Origin: Stenotrophomonas sp. BIO128-Bstrain
GTDB lineage: Bacteria > Pseudomonadota > Gammaproteobacteria > Xanthomonadales > Xanthomonadaceae
Assembly: GCF_030128875.1 (NCBI RefSeq)
Contig: NZ_CP124620.1
Location: 806,001 to 870,000 of the forward strand
DNA: 64,000 nucleotides
Direction of reading: 5' to 3'
The notes beneath the pieces are model-generated. The model searched no databases. It worked only from the letters and a program-made list of their open reading frames with translations, and was not told where the DNA came from. A program made the translations under genes and the position numbers. Shown piece by piece: positions 11,133-20,246 of the stretch; position 1 is the stretch's first letter; every line of letters starts with the position of its first letter.

Positions 11133-12749
11133 ATGCCAATGGGGAAATCACTCACCGCCATCTGCACTGCCGTCGGACTCTGTCTGGCGAGCGCGCTGTC
11201 GTGGGCGGGCGAAGTCCGCCAGGTGGCCGTGGAGACCGGTGCGACCGGTACCCGTGCGGAGATTTCGCTGGCCGGCAGCGGGGGTTACAAGACCCTGTCC
11301 CTGGCCGGCCCGAACCGCCTGGTGGTCGATTTCCCGGACTCCAGCGCGATCCGCAACCTCAAACTGCCGGCGCCCAAGGGTGTGGTCACGGCGGTCCGAA
11401 CCGGGCAGCCGGTGCCGGGCACGTTCCGCGTGGTGTTCGACCTGGCCGAATCGGTCGCGCCGTTCCGCCCGCAGATGATCAAGCAGGGGGATCAATCGCG
11501 TCTGGTGATCGAGTGGCCGGGCGATGCGCCGACGTCCACCCGCGTGGCCAGTGCGCCGACCCCGACACCTGCTGCTGCGCCGACGCCGACGCCTGCGCCA
11601 GCTGCTTCCACGCCGGCCGCAGCCGCTCCGACCCCCGCGCAGGCCGCTGCCCAATCCGCACAGGCGCGCAGCGATGCCGCGCGCGCCACCGCCTTGCTGA
11701 CCGCCTCGGTGCGCCAGCAGGCCAGCGCCACCGTCGCCACCTCGGCACCGGCGCCGGGCCCGGCGGCGACCACCGCCACCACCGTCAACGTGGCCGCTGC
11801 CGGCACTGCCAATGCCGCCAGCAACAGCGCTTCACCGGCCGCCATCCTCGCCGGTCAGTCGACCACGGCCGTGGTCGCCAGTGCGCCGGTGCCCACCCCG
11901 GCGCCGACGCCGACCCCGGTGACGCCGCAGGAGAACCCGCGTCCGGCGATGCCCAGCGACGCCTCGCGGGTGAAGATGCGCGCCGGCATGCGCCCGCTGG
12001 TGATCGCGATCGACCCGGGCCACGGTGGACAGGATCCCGGCGCGGTCGGCCCGACCGGCAAGCGCGAAAAAGACATCACCCTGGCAGTGGCGCGTGAACT
12101 GGCCCGCCAGGTCAACGCAACGCCCGGCCTGAAGGCTTACCTCACCCGCGACAGCGACGTGTTCATCCCGCTGCCGATGCGTGCGCAGAAGGCGCGCGCC
12201 GCCAAGGCCGACATGTTCATCTCGATCCACGCCGATGCCGCCGAGAACCGCGCGGCCACCGGTTCGTCGGTCTACGTGCTCTCGACCAAGGGCGCGTCCT
12301 CGCAGCGTGCGCGCTGGCTGGCCGACAAGGAAAACGCCGCCGATCTGGTCGGTGGCGTGCGCCTGCAGCAGACCGAAGGCACCCTGGCCAACGTGCTGCT
12401 GGATCTGGCCCAGAGCGGTTACATGAAGGCCTCCGAAGACGCTGCCGGGCATGTGCTGGGCGGCCTGAAGCGGATCGGCAAGAACCACAAGCCCAACATC
12501 GAACGGGCCAACTTCGCGGTGCTGCGCACCTCGGACATGCCGGCGATGCTGGTCGAAACCGCGTTCATCTCCAACCCGGATGAAGAGCGCCGCCTGATCG
12601 ATCCGGCCTACCAGCGCCAGATCGCCGGGGCCGTGCTAGATGGCGTGCATACCTTCTTCAGCCGCCAGCCGCCGCCGGGCACCCTGTACGCTGCGCGCGC
12701 CCAGGCCGAGATCGACGCCGCCGGTACCGTGGCGGGCGGCAGCAAGTAA
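11133..12749 (+). CDS. amiC: N-acetylmuramoyl-L-alanine amidase with AMIN domain
   Basis: 538 residues from ATG 11133; a GTG at 11115 and an ATG at 11139 are alternatives, none with a clear ribosome binding site. A signal peptide ([20 protein letters not shown]) is followed by an AMIN domain (about residues 25-125) that targets division septum peptidoglycan. Next comes an unusually long Ala/Pro/Thr-rich linker (about 130-275), then the Amidase_3 catalytic domain. That domain shows [25 protein letters not shown] and [17 protein letters not shown], which supply the zinc ligands and catalytic Glu. The enzyme splits septal peptidoglycan for daughter-cell separation in the periplasm. Confidence 0.94.
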   Translation: MPMGKSLTAICTAVGLCLASALSWAGEVRQVAVETGATGTRAEISLAGSGGYKTLSLAGPNRLVVDFPDSSAIRNLKLPAPKGVVTAVRTGQPVPGTFRVVFDLAESVAPFRPQMIKQGDQSRLVIEWPGDAPTSTRVASAPTPTPAAAPTPTPAPAASTPAAAAPTPAQAAAQSAQARSDAARATALLTASVRQQASATVATSAPAPGPAATTATTVNVAAAGTANAASNSASPAAILAGQSTTAVVASAPVPTPAPTPTPVTPQENPRPAMPSDASRVKMRAGMRPLVIAIDPGHGGQDPGAVGPTGKREKDITLAVARELARQVNATPGLKAYLTRDSDVFIPLPMRAQKARAAKADMFISIHADAAENRAATGSSVYVLSTKGASSQRARWLADKENAADLVGGVRLQQTEGTLANVLLDLAQSGYMKASEDAAGHVLGGLKRIGKNHKPNIERANFAVLRTSDMPAMLVETAFISNPDEERRLIDPAYQRQIAGAVLDGVHTFFSRQPPPGTLYAARAQAEIDAAGTVAGGSK

Positions 12750-12853
12750 GCCCGCCAGCCACCGCCCGGCGCACGCTATCATCACGGGATGACGTCTGTT
12801 TCCCGAATCCCCCTCGCCGCTGCGCCCCTCACCTCCGTCAGCCGGAGGTGCGC

Positions 12854-14728
12854 ATGAGCATCCGCCAGCTTCCCGAGATCCTGATCAACCAGATCGCCGC
12901 TGGCGAAGTGGTCGAGCGGCCCGCGTCCGTGGTCAAGGAACTGGTCGAGAACGCGCTGGACGCCGGCGCCACGCGGGTTGATATCGACCTGGAAGAGGGC
13001 GGCGTGCGGCTGATCCGCATCCGCGATGACGGCGGTGGCATTGCACCGGAAGAGCTGCCGCTGGCGGTGTCGCGCCATGCGACCAGCAAGATCGCCAGCC
13101 TGGATGATCTGGAGTCGGTGGCCACGCTCGGCTTCCGCGGCGAAGCGTTGCCGTCGATCGCCTCGGTCAGCCGCTTCACCCTGAGCTCGCGCCGTGCCAT
13201 CGACGAGCACGGCTCGGCGTTGCAGATCGAAGGCGGTCGGCTTGGCGAGGTGACCCCGCGCGCGCATGCGCCGGGCACCACGGTGGAAGTGCGCGAGCTG
13301 TTCTACAACGTGCCGGCCCGTCGCAAGTTCCTGCGCGCCGAGCGCACCGAGCTGGGCCATATCGAAGAGTGGCTGCGCTCGCTCGCGCTGGCGCGGCCGG
13401 ATGTCGAGCTGCGCGTGTCGCACAACGGCAAACCTTCGCGCCGCTACAAGCCCGGCGATCTGTACTCGGACGCGCGCCTGGGCGAAACACTCGGCGAAGA
13501 CTTCGCCAACCAGGCGCTGCGCGTGGACCACAGCGGTGCCGGCCTGCGCCTGCACGGCTGGATCGCGCAGCCCCATTACTCGCGGGCCAGCACCGATCAG
13601 CAGTACCTGTACGTCAACGGCCGCTCGGTGCGTGACCGCAGCGTCGCCCACGCGGTGAAGATGGCCTACGGCGACGTGCTGTTCCATGGTCGCCAGCCGG
13701 CGTATGTGCTGTTCCTGGAGCTGGACCCGACCCGTGTCGACGTCAACGTGCATCCGGCCAAGCATGAAGTGCGCTTCCGCGATTCGCGCCTGATCCACGA
13801 TTTTGTGTACCGCACGCTCAAGGAAGCGCTGGCGGAAACGCGCGCCGGCATGACCGCTGCCGGCACGCAGGTGCACGCCACGGAGAGTGCCGCGACCGCG
13901 GCGCCGGCCTACGGTCTGCCGTCGTCAGGCAATGGGGGCTATGCACTCGCCGGCAGTGGTGGCGGTGGGGGTGGCATGGGCGGCGACTGGCGCCCGCAGC
14001 AATCGCCACTGGGCCTGCGCGTGGCCGATGCCCCCTCCGCCTATGCGGCGCTGTATGGCGCGCCCGGTGGCACCGCCGCCGGCGGCAGCCTGCCGCCGAT
14101 GCCGAGCGAAAGTGGTTTGCCGGTCACGGCGGCCGACAGTGGTGTACCCCCGCTGGGTTATGCGATCGCGCAGCTGCATGGCATCTACATTCTCGCCGAA
14201 AATGCCGAAGGCCTGATCGTGGTGGACATGCATGCCGCGCACGAACGCATCGGCTATGAGCGCCTGAAAACCGCACACGACGGCATGGGCCTGCATGCGC
14301 AGCCGCTGCTGGTGCCGATCACCCTGGCGGTCGGCGAGCGCGACGCCGACACCGCCGAACGCGAAGCGGAGACCTTGACCTCGCTGGGCTTTGAAGTCAC
14401 CCGCGCCGGCCCCGGCTCGCTGCACGTGCGCAGCATTCCCGCCCTGCTGGCCAATGCCGAGCCAGAGGCGCTGCTGCGCGATGTGCTGACCGACCTGCGC
14501 GAGCATGGCCAGAGCCGTCGCATCGCCAGCGCCCGCGACGAACTGCTGTCGACCATGGCCTGCCACGGCGCGGTGCGCGCGAACCGGCGCCTGACCGTGC
14601 CGGAAATGAACGGCCTGCTGCGCGACATGGAAATCACCGAACGCTCGGGTCAGTGCAATCACGGCCGGCCGACCTGGGCCCGTTTTTCGCTGGCGGAAAT
14701 CGACCGCTGGTTCCTGCGCGGACGTTGA
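12854..14728 (+). CDS. mutL: DNA mismatch repair protein MutL
   Basis: 624 residues. ATG 12854 is chosen because GGAGG lies five bases upstream. The GHKL ATPase domain is complete: [29 protein letters not shown] and [16 protein letters not shown] Gly-rich linker (about 355-420, including [17 protein letters not shown]) joins it to the C-terminal dimerisation domain. That domain contains [12 protein letters not shown], a variant of the DQHA(X)2E(X)4E endonuclease motif, plus [12 protein letters not shown] and [11 protein letters not shown]. These make a latent nicking endonuclease likely, as expected in bacteria without MutH. It couples MutS recognition to strand removal. Confidence 0.96.
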   Translation: MSIRQLPEILINQIAAGEVVERPASVVKELVENALDAGATRVDIDLEEGGVRLIRIRDDGGGIAPEELPLAVSRHATSKIASLDDLESVATLGFRGEALPSIASVSRFTLSSRRAIDEHGSALQIEGGRLGEVTPRAHAPGTTVEVRELFYNVPARRKFLRAERTELGHIEEWLRSLALARPDVELRVSHNGKPSRRYKPGDLYSDARLGETLGEDFANQALRVDHSGAGLRLHGWIAQPHYSRASTDQQYLYVNGRSVRDRSVAHAVKMAYGDVLFHGRQPAYVLFLELDPTRVDVNVHPAKHEVRFRDSRLIHDFVYRTLKEALAETRAGMTAAGTQVHATESAATAAPAYGLPSSGNGGYALAGSGGGGGGMGGDWRPQQSPLGLRVADAPSAYAALYGAPGGTAAGGSLPPMPSESGLPVTAADSGVPPLGYAIAQLHGIYILAENAEGLIVVDMHAAHERIGYERLKTAHDGMGLHAQPLLVPITLAVGERDADTAEREAETLTSLGFEVTRAGPGSLHVRSIPALLANAEPEALLRDVLTDLREHGQSRRIASARDELLSTMACHGAVRANRRLTVPEMNGLLRDMEITERSGQCNHGRPTWARFSLAEIDRWFLRGR

Positions 14729-14738
14729 GAGGACGGTC

Positions 14739-15680
14739 ATGGGCAAGCACTGGGGAGTGTGGGCGGCGGTATTGCTGCTGGCAGTGAGCGTGTCGGGATG
14801 TGGCGAAAAAGCGGTGGATGCCCCTGCGAAGGTGGCGATCGATCCAGCCTTCGAGGCCGAACAGCAGCAGTGGCGCCAACAGCGCTACGAGCAACTGCAT
14901 GCCGCCGACGGCTGGACCAGCCTGGTCGGCCTGCATTGGCTGGAATACAAAGCGCATTACATCGGTCGCGGCCCGGGCAGCGGCATCCGCCTGGCGGTCG
15001 GCCCGGACAAGCTGGGCATGGTCGCGCGCGAGGGTGACACCGTCTGGTTCACGCCCGAGCGTGGGGTGGCGATGCAGGTGGATGGCAAGCCGGTCACCGG
15101 CCGCATCCGCTTCTTCAGCGATCGCGATCCGACCCCGACCGTCATCGCCTTCGACGACGGCAAGGGCCGACTCAGCCTGATCCATCGCGGCGAGCGGTTC
15201 GCGCTGCGGGTCAAGCACGCCGACGCGCCTTCGCGGACGAACTTCACCGGCTTGACGTACTGGCCGGGCGGCGCGTCGTGGCGCGTCACGGCGCGCTTCG
15301 TACCGCACCCGGCCGGCCAGACGCTGCCGATCGTGGACATCACCGGCCTGACCACGAACATGCCCAATGCGGGCGCCCTGGAGTTCGAGCGCGACGGCCG
15401 CACCTGGCGGCTGGAAGCCATCGGCGAGCCGGGTCGCGCGCTGTTCGTGATCTTTGGTGACCGTACCAGTGGTCACGGCAGTTATCCGGCCGGCCGTTAT
15501 CTGGATCTGCCTGCGCCGGATGACCAGGGCCGCGTGGTGATCGATTTCAACCAGGCCTACAACCCGCCGTGCGCGTTCACGCCCTTTGCCACCTGTCCGC
15601 TGACGCCCCCTGAAAACCGCCTGGACCTGCGCGTGGACGCCGGTGAGCAGGCGTACCACGCCCCCGAAGGAGAGGCTTGA
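14739..15680 (+). CDS. DUF1684 family lipoprotein
   Basis: 313 residues. A short signal peptide ends in a lipobox (VSVSGC, Cys about residue 20), indicating a lipidated envelope protein. The rest is a DUF1684 domain with family-typical stretches WTSLVGLHWLEYKAHYIGRG, RTNFTGLTYWPGG and the C-terminal DFNQAYNPPCAFTPFATCPL-type motif. The biochemical role of the family is unknown. It starts 10 bases after mutL and ends just before the GumN-like gene, so it probably shares the transcript. Confidence 0.87.
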   Translation: MGKHWGVWAAVLLLAVSVSGCGEKAVDAPAKVAIDPAFEAEQQQWRQQRYEQLHAADGWTSLVGLHWLEYKAHYIGRGPGSGIRLAVGPDKLGMVAREGDTVWFTPERGVAMQVDGKPVTGRIRFFSDRDPTPTVIAFDDGKGRLSLIHRGERFALRVKHADAPSRTNFTGLTYWPGGASWRVTARFVPHPAGQTLPIVDITGLTTNMPNAGALEFERDGRTWRLEAIGEPGRALFVIFGDRTSGHGSYPAGRYLDLPAPDDQGRVVIDFNQAYNPPCAFTPFATCPLTPPENRLDLRVDAGEQAYHAPEGEA

Positions 15681-15682
15681 AC

Positions 15683-16645
15683 ATGTCGATGTTGTCGCGT
15701 CTGTTGTCCCCGTTGCTGATTGCTGCGGGCCTGTTGGCCGGCACGGTCAGCGCCGACGCGCGCCCGGTCGCGCCGCGTGCACCCGCAGCCGCCAAGGCCA
15801 GTCCGCCGGTTCCACTGCTGTGGAAGGTCACCGGCCCGGGCGACAGCCGCGTGTACCTTCTGGGCTCGTTCCATCTGCTGCAGCCCACGGACTACCCGCT
15901 GTCGGCGGATGTCGACCAGGCCTTCGCCGCCTCGCAGCGGGTGGTGTTCGAACTCTCGCCGCAGGACATGGAGTCGCCCGAACTGGCACAGAAGATGGTG
16001 CAGGCGGCGATGCGTACCGATGGCTCGGAACTCAAGCGCGACCTCGATGCGGCCACTTGGACCCGGCTGCAGGCCTATGCGCAGGAAAACAAGCTGCCGC
16101 TGGCCCAGTTGCAGGGCATGAAACCGTGGTTCGTCGGCCTGACCATCACCCTGAGCCAGTTCACCAAGATGGGCCTGGACCCGGCGCTGGGGCTGGACCG
16201 GCATTTCATGACACGGGCCGCCAGCGCGGGCAAGGCGACTGCCGGTCTGGAGGATATCGACACGCAGATCGCGGTGCTGTCGGGCATGTCGGCCAAGGAA
16301 CAGCAGCAGATGGTGGCCGAAGCCCTCGAGCAGGCCGGCAAGGGCGATGAAATGGGGCGCAAGCTGCACGATGCCTGGCGCCGCGGAGACGACAAGCTGC
16401 TGTGGACCTCGATGGCCACCGAGATGCGCGGCCAGTACCCGCAGCTGTACAAGCGCATCAACACCGACCGCAATGATGCCTGGGTGCCGAAGCTGCAGCA
16501 GCACCTGCAGGCCGGGCAGGGGGGCACGCTGGTGGTGGTCGGCACGCTGCATCTGCTGGGCAACGATGGGGTCGTGGAGAAGCTGCGCGCCAAGGGCTAC
16601 AAGGTCGAGCGCGTCTGCACCGGTTGCGCCAAGCCCAAGCGCTGA
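15683..16645 (+). CDS. TraB/GumN family protein, secreted
   Basis: 320 residues from ATG 15683, which has GAAGGAGAGG just upstream; a TTG at 15677 would overlap the previous stop. A signal peptide is followed by a TraB/GumN domain with the family's LWKVTGPGDSRVYLLGSFH at the start and GGTLVVVGTLHLLGNDGVVEKLRAKG-like region at the end, including the paired GSFH and GTLHL motifs that define the fold. Some relatives are metallo-isopeptidase-like, but the role of GumN itself is unclear. It is the last gene before a strong terminator. Confidence 0.88.
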   Translation: MSMLSRLLSPLLIAAGLLAGTVSADARPVAPRAPAAAKASPPVPLLWKVTGPGDSRVYLLGSFHLLQPTDYPLSADVDQAFAASQRVVFELSPQDMESPELAQKMVQAAMRTDGSELKRDLDAATWTRLQAYAQENKLPLAQLQGMKPWFVGLTITLSQFTKMGLDPALGLDRHFMTRAASAGKATAGLEDIDTQIAVLSGMSAKEQQQMVAEALEQAGKGDEMGRKLHDAWRRGDDKLLWTSMATEMRGQYPQLYKRINTDRNDAWVPKLQQHLQAGQGGTLVVVGTLHLLGNDGVVEKLRAKGYKVERVCTGCAKPKR

Positions 16646-16693
16646 GGGCATCGGGCACAGGGGCGTCGACAGTGACGCCTGGCCCCGGAACGA

Positions 16694-16730
16694 GAAAAGG
16701 CGCGGCCCGGAGGCTGCGCCTTTTTCTTTT
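16694..16730. terminator. Bidirectional rho-independent terminator
   Basis: AAAAGGCGC (16695-16703) pairs with GCGCCTTTT (16716-16724), followed by TTTTTCTTTT on the plus strand; the A-run on the left gives a T-run on the minus strand. It lies between the convergent GumN-like gene and phaR. Confidence 0.85.
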
Positions 16731-16747
16731 CTGCAGCGGAACCGGTC

Positions 16748-17287
16748 TCAGCGGCGGGTCTTGCCTGCGCCCGGCGCCGGGGTTTCCGGCTTCTTGCCGG
16801 TTCCCGTGCCGGTACCGGTACCGGTTCCGGTGCCGCCCGGGCGGCCGCCGAAGCCGGTGCCCATGTTGCGCTGGAAGTCCTGCCACATTTCCATGTTGCG
16901 CTCGGTCAGCTGGTTCATCATCGCCCACGGGGTCTGGCCGAGCAGATTGCCCATCTGCTGGCGGAACTGCTGCTGCTGGTCCAGGAAGACCTGCATGCTG
17001 CGCTCCAGGTAATTGCCCATGAAGCCCTGCAGCGAATCGCCATAGAAGCGGATCAGCTGGCTGAGCAGCTGGGTGGACAGCATCGGTTCGCCGTCCTGTT
17101 CCTGGTCGGCGATGATCTGCAGCAGCACCGAGCGGGTCAGGTCATCACCGCTCTTGGCATCGCGCACCTCGAAGTCCTCACCATCCAGGATCAGCTGGCG
17201 CACATCCTCTATGGTGATGTAGCTGGAGATTTCCGTGTCGTAGAGCCGGCGGTTCGGATACTTCTTGATAATGCGGGTCGCAGCCAT
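16748..17287 (-). CDS. phaR: Polyhydroxyalkanoate synthesis repressor PhaR
   Basis: 179 residues. The N-terminal PHB/PHA accumulation regulator DNA-binding domain reads IIKKYPNRRLYDTEISSYIT (about 5-24), followed by a PHB_acc domain (LTRSVLLQIIADQEQ, LIRFYGDSLQGFMGNYLERS). The C-terminus holds a perfect Gly-Thr tandem repeat (about residues 150-162). PhaR represses phasin and its own gene and is released by polyhydroxybutyrate. ATG 17287 gives the standard start MAATRI; an ATG at 17302 is in frame. Repeated GCGCAGCAT/GTGCAGCA motifs upstream are probable operators. Confidence 0.93.
   Translation of the reverse strand: MAATRIIKKYPNRRLYDTEISSYITIEDVRQLILDGEDFEVRDAKSGDDLTRSVLLQIIADQEQDGEPMLSTQLLSQLIRFYGDSLQGFMGNYLERSMQVFLDQQQQFRQQMGNLLGQTPWAMMNQLTERNMEMWQDFQRNMGTGFGGRPGGTGTGTGTGTGTGKKPETPAPGAGKTRR
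16797..16838. repeat. Short tandem hexamer repeat inside phaR (Gly-Thr repeat)
   Basis: On the plus strand GGTACC/GGTTCC-type units repeat in phase and encode an uninterrupted GTGTGTGTGTG run in the C-terminal tail of PhaR. Length changes here would stay in frame. Confidence 0.7.
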
Positions 17288-17312
17288 GAAGCAGTCACTC
17301 ATCACAGTAGGC

Positions 17313-17398
17313 GCGCAGCATGGCGCAGTGCAGCAGCCTATGCAACCGCCATAAGTAGCAAGCGCCCGCATTTATGTTGCGCAGCATAGGGTGCAGCA
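17313..17398. promoter_or_regulatory. Two direct-repeat copies, probable PhaR operators
   Basis: GCGCAGCAT (17313-17321) and GTGCAGCA (17328-17335) recur as GCGCAGCAT (17379-17387) and GTGCAGCA (17391-17398), spaced 6 and 3 bases. They sit just upstream of phaR. PhaR proteins are known to bind TGC/GCA-rich sites, so autoregulation is a reasonable inference. Confidence 0.5.
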
Positions 17399-17467
17399 AT
17401 TTGGCCCTTCGCCCGCCGTTGGCCCGCGCATCCCGCCCGTCCGCGCGCCCTCGGCGCAGCGCCGCCC

Positions 17468-18208
17468 TTACCACCCCATGTGGTGGCCACCGTTGATGTC
17501 CAGGTTGGAGCCGGTAATCCAGGAGGCCTCCTCGTTGACCAGGAATGCCACCGCGTAAGCGATTTCCTCCGGCTTGCCGAGGCGGCCGGTAGGAATGTCG
17601 GCGATGATCTTGGCGCGCACTTCGTCCGGCACGGCCATCACCATGTCCGTTGCCACGTAGCCCGGAGAGATGGTGTTCACGGTGATCCCGAAACCCGCGT
17701 TCTCACGGGCCAGGGAAATGGTGAAACCGTGCATGCCAGCCTTGGCCGCCGCGTAGTTGGCCTGGCCGTACTGGCCCTTCAGGCCGTTGATCGAGCTGAT
17801 CTGGATGACCCGGCCCCAGCCGCGGCGGCGCATCCCCTCGATCACCGGGCGGGTGACGTTGAACACCGAGTTGAGGTTGGTGTTGATGACATCGTGCCAC
17901 TGGTCCGCACGCATGCGATGGAACGTGGTGTCGCGGGTGATGCCGGCGTTGTTGATCAGGATCTCGACCGGGCCCAGCGCCGCTTCGACGGCCTGCACCA
18001 TGCTTTCGGCCGTGTCCGGCTCGGATACATCGCCCGGAAAGATCGCCACATCGCAACCGCGGGCCAGCATCTTCTCGCGCCAGGCCTTGGCCTTGGCTTC
18101 GTCACGGTAGTTGGTGGCGACCCGATGGCCCTGGTCGGCCAGGCGTTGGCAGATGGCAGTACCGATACCGCCGGTACCACCGGTGACCAGTGCGACGCGA
18201 GATGTCAT
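17468..18208 (-). CDS. phaB: Acetoacetyl-CoA reductase
   Basis: 246 residues, the usual PhaB/PhbB length. It is a short-chain dehydrogenase that reduces acetoacetyl-CoA to (R)-3-hydroxybutyryl-CoA with NADPH for polyhydroxybutyrate synthesis. The Rossmann motif TGGTGGIG is at residues 9-16, NNAGI at about 88, the catalytic Ser lies in ISSIN and YAAAK gives the Tyr/Lys pair at about 152-156. The C-terminus GGHHMGW is PhaB-like. It lies 180 bases upstream of phaR on the same strand; no synthase gene phaC is in the window. Confidence 0.92.
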   Translation of the reverse strand: MTSRVALVTGGTGGIGTAICQRLADQGHRVATNYRDEAKAKAWREKMLARGCDVAIFPGDVSEPDTAESMVQAVEAALGPVEILINNAGITRDTTFHRMRADQWHDVINTNLNSVFNVTRPVIEGMRRRGWGRVIQISSINGLKGQYGQANYAAAKAGMHGFTISLARENAGFGITVNTISPGYVATDMVMAVPDEVRAKIIADIPTGRLGKPEEIAYAVAFLVNEEASWITGSNLDINGGHHMGW

Positions 18209-18261
18209 GAGCAGCTACTCCGAAAGGCAGGGCCAACAAGGGGGAACAGGATTCTGCAACA

Positions 18262-19167
18262 TCAGCGGGCAAAAGGGGCAGCCCCGTCAGCCGCTTGCCG
18301 CATGGGGATGTCGCCCGGTGGCAATCGCACCGGATCGAAGCAGGCCGCCGCCTGGTGCAGCCAACCGGAAACGTCCTCGACACCCGCGCCGATCGCCGGG
18401 TCCTGGCCGAGCTGCGCCCAGGCCCGGCGCAGGGCTGGCAGCGGGTCGGCAGGGTCGATCGGCAGAGCGGCCTCGGACTTGGAGAGCTTGCGCCCATCGG
18501 GACCCAGCAGCAGCGGCAGGTGCAGGTAGCGCGGGGTCGGCAAGCCCAGCGCCTGCTGCAACAGGATCTGGCGTGGAGTGGAATCGAGCAGGTCCGCGCC
18601 CCGGACCACGTCGGTCACGTGCTGCGCGCCATCGTCGACCACCACCGCCAGCTGATACGCCCAGTAACCGTCGGCCCGGCGCAGCACGAAGTCGCCGACC
18701 TCGGCGTGTACGTCCTGCACGATCCGGCCCTGCAGGCCGTCCTCGAACCCCACCACGCTGCCCGGCGGTACCCGCAGCCTCACCGCCGGCTGCGCACGCG
18801 CGGCGCGGGCCACGCAGTGGTGATGGATGCCGCCCTGAGTGGCCAGCTCGCTGCGGCTGCAATGGCAGGCGAACGCCTTGCCCTCGCGCAGCAGCCGGTC
18901 CAGCGCCGCCTGGTACAGCGCGCCGCGCTGGCTCTGGTGGACGATCGGCCCGTCACTGCACAGCCCGAAGGCTGCCAGCACGGCCAGTTGGCCGTTCACC
19001 GCACCGGGCACCGTTCGAGGAGGATCGACATCCTCCACCCGCACCAGCCAGCGGCCGCCGGCATGGCGCGCGAGCAGCCAGCTGCCCAGCGCCGCCAGCA
19101 ACGAGCCGGGGTGCAGCGGGCCGGTGGGCGAGGGCGCGAAGCGCCCGCAATAGGAGGAATCGGACAT
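18262..19167 (-). CDS. gluQRS: Glutamyl-Q tRNA(Asp) synthetase
   Basis: 301 residues, a GluRS catalytic core without the anticodon-binding domain. The N-terminus GRFAPSPTGPLHPGSLLAAL contains the HIGH-equivalent HPGS, and GRKLSKSEAA is the KMSKS loop. CHCSRSE and the following HHHC provide a zinc site. The enzyme attaches glutamate to the queuosine base of tRNA(Asp), so it depends on the queuosine pathway whose last enzyme, QueG, is encoded at 8-9 kb. It often lies beside dksA in other proteobacteria; here its neighbours are phaB and htpX. Confidence 0.94.
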   Translation of the reverse strand: MSDSSYCGRFAPSPTGPLHPGSLLAALGSWLLARHAGGRWLVRVEDVDPPRTVPGAVNGQLAVLAAFGLCSDGPIVHQSQRGALYQAALDRLLREGKAFACHCSRSELATQGGIHHHCVARAARAQPAVRLRVPPGSVVGFEDGLQGRIVQDVHAEVGDFVLRRADGYWAYQLAVVVDDGAQHVTDVVRGADLLDSTPRQILLQQALGLPTPRYLHLPLLLGPDGRKLSKSEAALPIDPADPLPALRRAWAQLGQDPAIGAGVEDVSGWLHQAAACFDPVRLPPGDIPMRQAADGAAPFAR

Positions 19168-19195
19168 GGACTATGAATCGTCGGTCAGTTTGCGA

Positions 19196-19224
19196 CTTGA
19201 ATTCAAGCTGAAGTCCCCGCAGAT
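19196..19224 (+). promoter_or_regulatory. Sigma-32-like heat-shock promoter of htpX
   Basis: CTTGAA (19196-19201), a 13-base spacer, and CCCCGCAGAT (19215-19224) resemble the sigma-32 pattern CTTGAA-N13-CCCCATNT. The -35 part lies in a perfect palindrome CTTGAATTCAAG. HtpX is a known heat-shock protease, which supports the reading. Confidence 0.5.
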
Positions 19225-19260
19225 TTGCAGTCATCAACCTCCAACGAGCGTCCTTTTCCC

Positions 19261-20133
19261 ATGTTCAGTCGCATTGCTCTATTCCTTCTGACCAACTTTG
19301 CGGTGCTGATCCTGGCCGGCATCGTGATGTCGGTGGCGGGCGTCAATCCCAACCAGATGAGCGGCCTGCTGATCTTTGCAGCGATCTTCGGCTTCGGTGG
19401 CTCGTTCATTTCCCTGCTGCTCTCCAAGTTCATGGCCAAGCGCTCCACCGGCGCGGTGGTGATCACCGAGCCGCGCAACCAGACCGAACGCTGGCTGCTG
19501 GCCACGGTCGAGCGCCAGGCCCGTGAAGCCGGCATCGGCATGCCCGAAGTGGCCGTTTACGACGGTCCGGAAATCAACGCCTTCGCCACCGGCGCCAACC
19601 GAAACAAGGCGCTGGTCGCGGTTTCCACCGGCCTGCTGCACAACATGAGCGAAGACGAAGCCGAAGCCGTGCTGGGCCATGAAATCGCCCACGTCGCCAA
19701 CGGCGACATGGTCACCATGGCCTTGCTGCAGGGCGTGCTCAATACCTTCGTGATCGTCCTGGCCCGCATCGTCGGTGGCTTCATCGACAGCGCCCTGTCC
19801 GGCAACCGCGAAGGCGGCGGCCGCGGCTTTGCCTACTACATCATCGTGTTCGTCCTGGAAATGGTGTTCGGCCTGTTCGCCACCATGATCTCCATGTGGT
19901 TCTCCCGTCACCGCGAGTTCCGCGCCGACGCCGGTGGCGCGCACCTGGCCGGCCGCCAGAAGATGATCGCCGCCCTGGAGCGCCTCAAGGTCAACCACGG
20001 CCAGAGCACCCTGCCGACCCAGATCGCCGCGTTCGGCATCGCTGGCGGCGCCGCCAGGAAGCTGTTCATGAGCCACCCCCCGCTGGACGAGCGCATCGCC
20101 GCCCTGCGCGCTGCCAACAACACCGTGGTGTGA
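19261..20133 (+). CDS. htpX: Inner membrane zinc protease HtpX
   Basis: 290 residues from ATG 19261 ([16 protein letters not shown]); the frame opens at 19225 but the family start is MFxRI. There are two N-terminal transmembrane segments (about 5-25 and 35-55), the M48 motif HEIAH (about 140-144) followed by NGDMVT, two further hydrophobic segments, and [11 protein letters not shown] with the third zinc ligand. HtpX degrades misfolded inner-membrane proteins with FtsH. It is a second M48 protease in this window, distinct from the one at 5.6 kb. Confidence 0.95.
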   Translation: MFSRIALFLLTNFAVLILAGIVMSVAGVNPNQMSGLLIFAAIFGFGGSFISLLLSKFMAKRSTGAVVITEPRNQTERWLLATVERQAREAGIGMPEVAVYDGPEINAFATGANRNKALVAVSTGLLHNMSEDEAEAVLGHEIAHVANGDMVTMALLQGVLNTFVIVLARIVGGFIDSALSGNREGGGRGFAYYIIVFVLEMVFGLFATMISMWFSRHREFRADAGGAHLAGRQKMIAALERLKVNHGQSTLPTQIAAFGIAGGAARKLFMSHPPLDERIAALRAANNTVV

Positions 20134-20157
20134 TCCGCACCGCGTTGCGCTGACCAC

Positions 20158-20185
20158 AACGCCCGGCTTTCGCCGGGCGTTTTTG
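20158..20185 (+). terminator. Rho-independent terminator of htpX
   Basis: AACGCCCGGC / CGCCGGGCGTT stem with a TTT loop followed by a TTTT run, 25 bases after the htpX stop. Confidence 0.85.
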
Positions 20186-20200
20186 TTCCCACACACAACA

Positions 20201-20220
20201 ACGGCGCCCGAAGGCGCCGT
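20201..20220 (-). terminator. Terminator hairpin of suhB
   Basis: ACGGCGCC-CGAA-GGCGCCGT, a perfect 8-bp stem with a tetraloop, 27 bases beyond the suhB stop on the minus strand. The downstream tail on that strand is only TTGTTGTGTG, so termination may be weaker than for htpX. Confidence 0.6.
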
Positions 20221-20246
20221 CGTCATGCAGACCAGAACCAGCCCGA

